Positions 18,478 to 25,400 of a DNA stretch of 64,000 nucleotides are shown here, one piece after another. Location: assembly GCA_041748075.1 (NCBI GenBank), contig JBGTDX010000073.1:8429-72428 (forward strand). The letters run 5' to 3'. The stretch's first letter is position 1. Each line of letters starts with the position of its first letter. The stretch is from JBGSYJ01 sp041748075. GTDB lineage: Bacteria > Acidobacteriota > Thermoanaerobaculia > Gp7-AA8. The notes below the pieces were generated by a model that did no database searches, was not told the DNA's origin, and worked only from the letters and a program-made list of their open reading frames with translations. A program made the position numbers and the translations under genes.

Positions 18478-19974
18478 ATGACTACTCTCCGAATTCTCAT
18501 TACCAACAACACTCTCGCCAACCGCGCGGGCAGCGAGCTTTACGTGCGGGACCTCGCCACCGGTCTTCGTGATCGCGGACACTCGCCCGTGGCATTCAGT
18601 ACCCTGCTCGGCGAAGTCGCCGAAGAGCTTCGCCTCCTGTCGATACCGGTCATAGACGACCTTTCGATTCTTCAGTCCCCGCCGGACATCATCCATGGCC
18701 AACATCACATGGAGACGATGACAGCACTCGCGCACTTCCCTGGAGTCCCCGCCGTTTACGTATGCCATGGCTGGCTTCCGTGGGAGGAGACTCCACCGAT
18801 CCACCCCAGAATCGGTCGCTACATCGCCGTCGACAACACCGTCCGGGATCGGCTCGTAATCGAACACGGGATCCCGGAAGACAAAGTCGACGTCGTATTG
18901 AATTTTGTCGACACTGGCCGCTTCCAACCGCGGCCTCCCCTGCCCTCCCGGCCTTCGAGGGCGCTCGTTTTCAGCAATGAGGCTTCCGCCGGATCTACCC
19001 TCGATCTGCTCCGGGACGCGTGCAACCAGCGCGGCATCGAGCTCGATGTTCGCGGCGCGGGAGTGGGAGCCAGTCTCGCCGAGCCGGAGCACATTCTCCC
19101 GCACTACGACCTCGTATTCGCCCGTGGGAGAAGTGCGATCGAAGCGCTGGCTGTAGGGACAGCAGTCGTGCTGATCGCACCCGATACCCTCGGACAGATG
19201 ATCTCCATGGACAACCTCTTGCAGATTCGCTCGATGAACTTCGGCCTCCGCGCGATTCAGCGGCCCATATCGCTCGAGCTTCTCCTGAATGAAATCGACC
19301 GTTACCACGCGGAAGATGCCGGGTCCGTCAGCCGGGAAATCCGGAAGATCGCTGACGTGCAGAGCGCGATCGACTCGATCGCGAAGATTTATGCCCGGGT
19401 GCTCGTAGAGCATGAGAAGAAGACCCCCGACATCGCGGGCGAATCTCCAGCCATCGGCAACTACCTCCGATGGCTCTCTGCCTCGATGAAAGGGAAAGTC
19501 CTCGGCCTCAACCACACTCCCGCTCTCCGAAGCCGCGTGCGGAATCTGGAAGGTGAGCTCCTCGACCTTCAACACTCACTTGCGGCCAGTCAGGCGGAGG
19601 TTCGCGATTTCCAGAACGCAGAAGCGCATGTCACATCAGAGCTTGGTACACTCCTCGGTCAGTTCGAGGCGAGCCAGGCTCGAACGCTCGAGTCCGAAAA
19701 AACAATCTCAGAGCTGGACTCCCGACTTGACGGTCTGCTCCGAGAGAATGCGGACCTGACATCCGAAACGAAGCGTCTCACCGGCGAGCTTGCCAGGTAC
19801 CAGACAGAAATCGCTTCGCTTTGCGCAGAGCACGAAGAACGGGAATCGACCCTCCGGAAGACGGTGGACGATCTGACTTCACGTCTGGCCACCGCAGAGT
19901 CGGAGAAACGCGACTGGGAAAGAACCCTCTCGGCACGCATTGTGAGAATGGTACGTCGCAGGATGTGGAAGTGA
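18478..19974 (+). CDS. GT-B glycosyltransferase (family 4-like) with C-terminal coiled coil
   Basis: A 498-residue protein. The N-terminal part reads as the GT-B acceptor lobe (LITNNTLANRAGSELYVRDLA, then PDIIHGQHHMETM and YVCHGWLPWEE). The donor lobe contains the end of the typical block, DLVFARGRSAIEALAVGTAVVL, in which Glu contacts the nucleotide sugar. From about residue 350 to 485 the sequence turns into a heptad-rich coiled coil (EGELLDLQHSLAASQAEV and following), which suggests oligomerisation or tethering to a surface-polysaccharide assembly. No partner biosynthetic genes are adjacent. Confidence 0.8.
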   Translation: MTTLRILITNNTLANRAGSELYVRDLATGLRDRGHSPVAFSTLLGEVAEELRLLSIPVIDDLSILQSPPDIIHGQHHMETMTALAHFPGVPAVYVCHGWLPWEETPPIHPRIGRYIAVDNTVRDRLVIEHGIPEDKVDVVLNFVDTGRFQPRPPLPSRPSRALVFSNEASAGSTLDLLRDACNQRGIELDVRGAGVGASLAEPEHILPHYDLVFARGRSAIEALAVGTAVVLIAPDTLGQMISMDNLLQIRSMNFGLRAIQRPISLELLLNEIDRYHAEDAGSVSREIRKIADVQSAIDSIAKIYARVLVEHEKKTPDIAGESPAIGNYLRWLSASMKGKVLGLNHTPALRSRVRNLEGELLDLQHSLAASQAEVRDFQNAEAHVTSELGTLLGQFEASQARTLESEKTISELDSRLDGLLRENADLTSETKRLTGELARYQTEIASLCAEHEERESTLRKTVDDLTSRLATAESEKRDWERTLSARIVRMVRRRMWK

Positions 19975-20033
19975 GCTCCGGCAGTCAGCGTGATTCACGC
20001 CTCGAGCACTTCGAGCCCGGTCGGCCTCTCTTA

Positions 20034-20190
20034 TCACAGTGGCACAACGAAACTGTACCCATGTTTCTCGAAGCCGAGCGCTCGTAAAACCGGTGAGCAT
20101 CGTCCCATTTGAGATTACTCGACCTGCGGCTGCTGGGATTGTCGCGCCGCCTGCCCGTTGCTGAGATCGCGGCATCCCTTTTGCTCTGAA
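20034..20190 (-). pseudogene. GNAT acetyltransferase C-terminal remnant with frameshift
   Basis: On the minus strand one frame reads SSNLKWDDAHRFYER, and a frame shifted by one base continues LGFEKHGYSFVVPL and stops at 20034-20036. Joined, this is the typical last strand of a GNAT N-acetyltransferase (N-L-x-R-x-x-A-H-R-F-Y-E-x-L-G-F). The join needs a single missing base near 20075. The acetyl-CoA binding region upstream is unrecognisable, so the gene is dead. It fills most of the interval 19975-20243, in which I see nothing else. Confidence 0.6.
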
Positions 20191-20243
20191 CCGGAGTGAT
20201 CACCTGCGGACGTCTGATCGCGTATCCGTGATGCCGCTGCCCG

Positions 20244-21152
20244 TCACTCCGTCGGAACTGCACACGTCGACTCGTCACGCTGCTGCCTCTGGATTCGCCA
20301 GATCAGCAGGGTCACCGTGGACAACAGCAACCAGCCAGGCAGCCCGTCATACATCATCTTCGTCCCGGCCCAGTCCGGTGGAGAAGTTCCACTGAGCGAG
20401 GAGACGACGCCATGAAGCATCAGAACTGACGCGGCATGGACACCTACCGAAGGCCAGAGAGAGCTCGATCGCAGAAAAAGGGCTGAGAGCAGAAGTCCGA
20501 AGAGAAACAGCCCCAGGATGGACGGCCAGAAAGCCGGGCTGAACATGTGGCGGGCCCAGATGCTCAACGCCATCAGAGCTCCCTGCCACGTATCAGCCAC
20601 ATCTACGGTCACATGCCTGGGCTTGAATCCGTGCACGAGCGCGTAGATGAAATTCGTCCACACGAGCGCAACGAGCACCCCTTTCGATCTCGTCATCCGG
20701 CGGAGCATCCATCCGCGGAAAAAGAGCTCCTCGAGGAATGCGATGACGAACCCGGACAGGGCGTACCGGGCAGCGCGGGATATGTAGTCCGGCCGGAGTT
20801 GCCACTTCATCCATCCGGCGGAAAGCTCGATCTGAATCAGCGCCGCGATGACGGCGACTGTCATCACATACGCGCCGACGGTCGCGCCGGCATTCTGCTT
20901 CGAGAATGTGAGTCCATAGCTCTCGAGATTGCCGTCCCTCCAGGGTCGCAGACGGAACGCGAGAACGATCACGGCAGCGAGCAGAAGAATCCTGCGGAAC
21001 GTCCGGAGAAAATCGAACTCGAAACCGAGAAGAATCGAGAGGTCGAATATGGCCGGAGTGAGAGCGACCGCGCAGCCGATGCCGACTGCGAACCAGAATG
21101 CAGTTACGAGTCCTCTGGGAATGCGCTGAACCATGCCGCCGATGGAACACAT
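20244..21152 (-). CDS. CPBP-family intramembrane metalloprotease (CAAX protease-like)
   Basis: A 302-residue polytopic membrane protein. The Abi/CPBP motif 1 is FLEELFFRGWM, with Glu141, Glu142 and Arg146. Motif 2 is TNFIYALVHGF, and a final His-bearing helix is VHAASVLMLHG. These are the glutamate and histidine ligands expected for Rce1-type glutamyl proteases. Bacterial members process peptides or protect against bacteriocins, but the substrate cannot be inferred here. It is followed by arfB on the same strand direction but read after it, so it is probably a separate unit. Confidence 0.87.
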   Translation of the reverse strand: MCSIGGMVQRIPRGLVTAFWFAVGIGCAVALTPAIFDLSILLGFEFDFLRTFRRILLLAAVIVLAFRLRPWRDGNLESYGLTFSKQNAGATVGAYVMTVAVIAALIQIELSAGWMKWQLRPDYISRAARYALSGFVIAFLEELFFRGWMLRRMTRSKGVLVALVWTNFIYALVHGFKPRHVTVDVADTWQGALMALSIWARHMFSPAFWPSILGLFLFGLLLSALFLRSSSLWPSVGVHAASVLMLHGVVSSLSGTSPPDWAGTKMMYDGLPGWLLLSTVTLLIWRIQRQQRDESTCAVPTE

Positions 21153-21191
21153 TGTAGGGCTGGATCCGAGGATTTGCGAGAGCGGTCTGGA

Positions 21192-21611
21192 TCATTCTGG
21201 TGGAGGCGTCCCCCGCAACTTCTTGATGGCGCCACGCTGCTTTTTCTCCTCGATTCTCCGAGCCCTCGTGGCTTTCGACACCCGGGTCGCTTTTCGCGGC
21301 CGTTGCTCGGAAAGGGCTTCCCGCACCAGTTCGGCGAACCGGGCAATCGCCGCTTCGCGATTCGCTCCCTGCGCGCGGTGTTTCTGGCTCGACACATGAA
21401 GCACACCGTCGCCAGTCACCCGGGAGCGTAGCGCGTCCAGTAACTTCTGTTTCTGCGCGTCGTCCAGAGCGGTCGACTTCCCGATATCGAACCAGAGCGT
21501 GATTCGGCTGTTGACCTTGTTGACGTTCTGGCCACCCGGACCGCTGCTTCGCGAAGCCGTCAGCGTGATCTCGTCGTCGGGGATCGAAAGGACTTCGTTG
21601 ATCTCGATCAT
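21192..21611 (-). CDS. arfB: alternative ribosome-rescue factor ArfB (GGQ peptidyl-tRNA hydrolase)
   Basis: A 139-residue protein. It has the release-factor GGQ loop at residues 26-28 (SSGPGGQNVNK) and a basic C-terminal tail (RKATRVSKATRARRIEEKKQ) that enters the empty mRNA channel in ArfB/YaeJ. It hydrolyses peptidyl-tRNA on stalled non-stop ribosomes without needing a stop codon. Length and both parts match the family well. Confidence 0.95.
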   Translation of the reverse strand: MIEINEVLSIPDDEITLTASRSSGPGGQNVNKVNSRITLWFDIGKSTALDDAQKQKLLDALRSRVTGDGVLHVSSQKHRAQGANREAAIARFAELVREALSEQRPRKATRVSKATRARRIEEKKQRGAIKKLRGTPPPE

Positions 21612-21698
21612 TGGTGAGCTCGTCCATTCCTCGCTCGAGCGGCGCGCTTCTCGTCAAGAATTTTTGCACAAGCGCATCGTCGTCTTTCCGATCACCAC

Positions 21699-22337
21699 TC
21701 ACGCCGAACGAGAGGTCTGTTCTTTCACGAACTCAGCCGCCAGCACCACCGCCTCTTCGATGTTCTGCCTCTCGGTCCTTCCCGACTTCGCCCGTGGCTT
21801 GAGCGAGTGATCGCCATCCTCAATCCACGCGACACGTATCGACGGCGCAAGCTCATACATCAGAATGTCTTCGGGCGTTCCGAACGAATCACGCGTTCCC
21901 TGAATGATCAGCGCGGGAGTGCGAAGAGTCTTCAGATGACTGATGCGATCCCCCGGTGGCTTGCCAGGCGCGTGGAATGGATAGCCGAAGCAGACGAGAC
22001 CTCGGACGCCCGCCTCATCGGCGACGAGGCTCGCCATCCGTCCACCCATCGACTTGCCGCCGATGAACAGCCGGTCCCTGTCGCCCAGCTCTTCGATCAC
22101 TTCGAGCCAGACTTCCCGCAGACGCGACTCGCGATCAGGAGGCTTTTTTCCACCATTGCGGCGGGACGCCATGTAAGGAAACTCGAAACGCGCAACGCGC
22201 AGCCCTCTCGCTCCGAGATCTTCAGCCACTTCGTTCATGAAGGGCGAGTCCATCGGCGCTCCCGCTCCGTGCGCGAGCACCACCGTGGACGGCGCCTTCT
22301 TCGGACCGTCGAAGAGAATCTTGCGCTGTTCGGCCAT
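21699..22337 (-). CDS. alpha/beta-hydrolase, dienelactone-hydrolase/KANL3-Tex30-like
   Basis: A 212-residue protein starting at ATG 22337 (MAEQRKILFDGPKK). An in-frame extension to 22400 exists but is made only of translated repeat units, so I reject it. Nucleophile Ser lies in GGKSMGGRMAS; later motifs are Asp in IIQGTRDSFG and His in GDHSLKPR. The N-terminal VLAHGAGAPMDSPFM is typical of this predicted-hydrolase group (COG3571). It follows the large kinase gene on the same strand, separated by a heptamer inverted repeat. Confidence 0.85.
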   Translation of the reverse strand: MAEQRKILFDGPKKAPSTVVLAHGAGAPMDSPFMNEVAEDLGARGLRVARFEFPYMASRRNGGKKPPDRESRLREVWLEVIEELGDRDRLFIGGKSMGGRMASLVADEAGVRGLVCFGYPFHAPGKPPGDRISHLKTLRTPALIIQGTRDSFGTPEDILMYELAPSIRVAWIEDGDHSLKPRAKSGRTERQNIEEAVVLAAEFVKEQTSRSA

Positions 22338-22340
22338 GAC

Positions 22341-22430
22341 GAGTTGTGGGTTCTGAGTTCTGAGTGCTGGGTTCTGAGTTCCGAGTTCTGCGCCTTCCAC
22401 TCACAACTCAGAACTCACAACTCACAACTC
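22341..22430. repeat. heptamer inverted repeat element, copy 1 (GAGTTCT units)
   Basis: The left arm (22341-22389) is seven consecutive 7-nt units of the type GAGTTCT/GGGTTCT. The right arm (22399-22430) is four and a half units of ACTCACA/ACTCAGA, the reverse complement of the same type. The arms are separated by 9 nt, so the RNA could form a long imperfect hairpin between the kinase stop (22434) and the hydrolase start (22337). It may act as a terminator or attenuator. Confidence 0.8.
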
Positions 22431-22433
22431 CCT

Positions 22434-25400
22434 CTACCGTTGTACCCGCAGCTCGTCATACTGAACCTCCGGAACCGAAACGTTCAAGGCAAGACCGTCG
22501 ACTTCAGGACGGGCGATGCGATAAATCTGCTCGTTGAACAGCGGGAGTAACAGTGCGTCCCGGGCGACCATCTGCTCGATCTCCTGATAGATGGTGTGCC
22601 GAGCGGACGGGTCGGATTGCTCCCTGCCTCTTTCCGTCAGGTGGTCGAGCTCCGCGGAGCCACAGAAGCGCCCGATCGTACCGGCCTGGCGATGAACCAG
22701 GCCATACGCGAACGTATCGGAATCGGGATAGTCCGCGAACCATCGCCCGATCATGACGTCCGCCTCCCCTTTTGCGTTCGCCTCGATGTACTCGCTCATC
22801 GTCCTGGAGACCACACGGATCCGCACGCCTTTGCTGGCGAACGCCTCCATCAGTTCCTTCCCGACTCCTGCATACTGCTCGAAGAAAACGGGATGGACCG
22901 CGGCCGTCAACTCGATTTCGTCGAGCTTCTCGCCTCGCGGGCGGACCGCTCCCGAACGACTCGCCTGAGCCGGTTCAAAACCGAGCAGTCCCGGCGGAAT
23001 GACGCCATGAGCCGGAATGGCCAGCCGTCCGATCTGGCGCTGCACGATTCCGGCGACGTCGACCGCACCGATCACACGCCGGCGCAATTCCGGATCGGCC
23101 AGAGGGCCGCGATTGCGGTTGAACACTGCGAAATAGATCGAGAGCCGAGGCGCCTCTTTGTATCCGGCCGCGAACGCCGGATCGTGACGAAGTGCCTCCA
23201 CGTCCGATGGACGAAGATCGCCCGCCAGGGAAAACTCTCCGGCTCGGAACTTTTCGCGGATCTCATCGCTGCCTATGCCGAACCGGAACACGAGCGCCTC
23301 GCTCTTCGGATATCCCTCCCTCCAGTAATACGGATTCCGCTCGAGCTCGAGACTGCGAGTCGATTCGAATGCGACCACACGAAACGGTCCCGTGCCGATA
23401 CACCCTGACATCCAGGAGGTACCCATCTCCTGCGTTCCCTCGGGAACGATCGCCGAGGTGACGTGCGAGAGGACCGCGGGAAAAAAAGAAAGCGGATGCA
23501 CCAGCTCCATCACAATTTCGTGGGACGACACGATCGAGAATCCCTCGAGCTCCCGCGCGCGGCCCTCCATCAGTTCGGTTGCCCCTTTGATGGCCGTAAA
23601 GAACCATCCCGCAAGGCTCCCTTTCAGCGTAAACAGCCGCTCGAACGTGTACCGAACATCCCTCGCGCTCATGCGGCGCCCGTCATGAAAACGGACGTCA
23701 TCGCGAAGCCGGATGCGGTAGCGCCTCCCTCCATCTTCCGAAACAATGGAGCTCGCAAGCCACGGAACCACGCGCGCGCCTTCCCCGACCCGCGTAAGCG
23801 TCTCGAATACACTGGGCAGCGCTTCGTTCATTTCGACTGTCGTGGCCCGGGTAGGCTCGATCGAATCCATGAGTCCGCCGATTGGGACGACCACCGTCCC
23901 GCCCGTGACCCCTGGGGAGACGGCGGGAGCCTGTGCCGCCTTGCCGAGTTCGGCGTAATTCACAAACGGCGAAGTGCTCCGGAGTTGCAGCCCGCGCACG
24001 AGAGGATTCGCAAGGCGGTAGTCAATCTCGTGGAAGAGCGGGAGCACGGAGCCGGATTCCGAGATGGCCTGCTCAAACCGGCGGTAGACGGCCTCGCGCG
24101 CGGCCGGCCGCCTTTCGGTCCTCCCCTCCTCGATGAGCTGGTCGAGCGCCTGTGAAGAGAAATAGCGGGAGACAATTCCGCTTCCGGAGTGGAACAGCCC
24201 GTGTGCGAACGTGTCAGGGTCATCGTAATCGGCGACCCACCTCATGATTCGAAGGTCGACCCGATCGTCCTCATTGTAGGAGGCCATGAACGACTCGAGG
24301 GTCGGCGTGGCGATCTCGATCTCCACGCCGAGGCTGGACCAGACCTCCATCATGGCATCGAGCAGCGCGCGGTAACGGTCCTGATAAAGGGGATGCACCG
24401 CGGCGCGCAGAGTCAGCGGGAACTCGAGTCCGCTGCCCGCAAGCAGTTCTGCGGCCTGCTCGCGCGAGATGGGATGCCTGCGCCGCCCTGGATCGTGACC
24501 GAGGATTCCAGGCGGAATGAGCGTCGTGGTTGGCTGTGCCAGGCGGCCAAGCGAGCCCCAGACGAGATCGTGCACGGGGAGAACCCCGCAAAGCGCGCGC
24601 CGAAGCGCGTCATTTCCTCCAGCGGCCGTCGCGTGATTGAACACGGCAAAATAAGTGATCTTGTTTGGAACTTCCTGAAGACCGTTTCGGAAGCGCGGAT
24701 CGCGAAGCAGCTCGTCAAGGTCCTGGGGCAGGAGCTCGCGGCCGACATCGATCTCCCCGGAGCGCATCAGCGCTGCCCGGGCGGAGGCGTTGCGTACGAC
24801 ACGAAACTCGATCGCGTCGAGCCGTGGACATCCAGCCGTCCAATACGCATCATTCTTCTCCATGACGATCCGTTCCGAATCATGCACGACGATCCGGAAG
24901 GGGCCGGTGCCAGCGACGGACCGCTTTCCACCTGTATCCACCGAGGCATGGCCAATCCCGGTGCCCGGGTCGGTCAGCAGCGCGGGATACATCGGCAGCG
25001 ACTCGCGCAGCCTGATCTCGAGGTCGCGCTCGCCGTGCACGATGATGCCGGCGATGTTCTCGGCGCCGCCCTCGCGGAACTCCTCGAAACCGCTGATGAC
25101 CGACCACGCCGCGGTCTCGCGAATCCGGCTGCGCACCGAGTCCTCGATCGAGTCTTTGACCGATTGCGCGGTCAGCAGCGAGCCGTCGTGAAACCGCACT
25201 CCCTCACGCAGAGCAAGACGCATTGCCCTGCCATCGTCGATCACGTCCCAGCTCTCGCCGAGAGATGCGACGAGATGACCTCGGTCGTCGGTGGTGACGA
25301 GTCCCTCGAAGACAAGTCCCAGAGTCTCCGATTCCTCGAGCAGGGCAATTTCCCCAGGCTCTGTAGCCGGCGAAGGATTTCCGAGCGCTACCACAAGACT

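Noticed and set aside
22341..22430. CRISPR-like array
   Set aside because: Units are 7 nt without spacers and the arms are inverted, which is not CRISPR.
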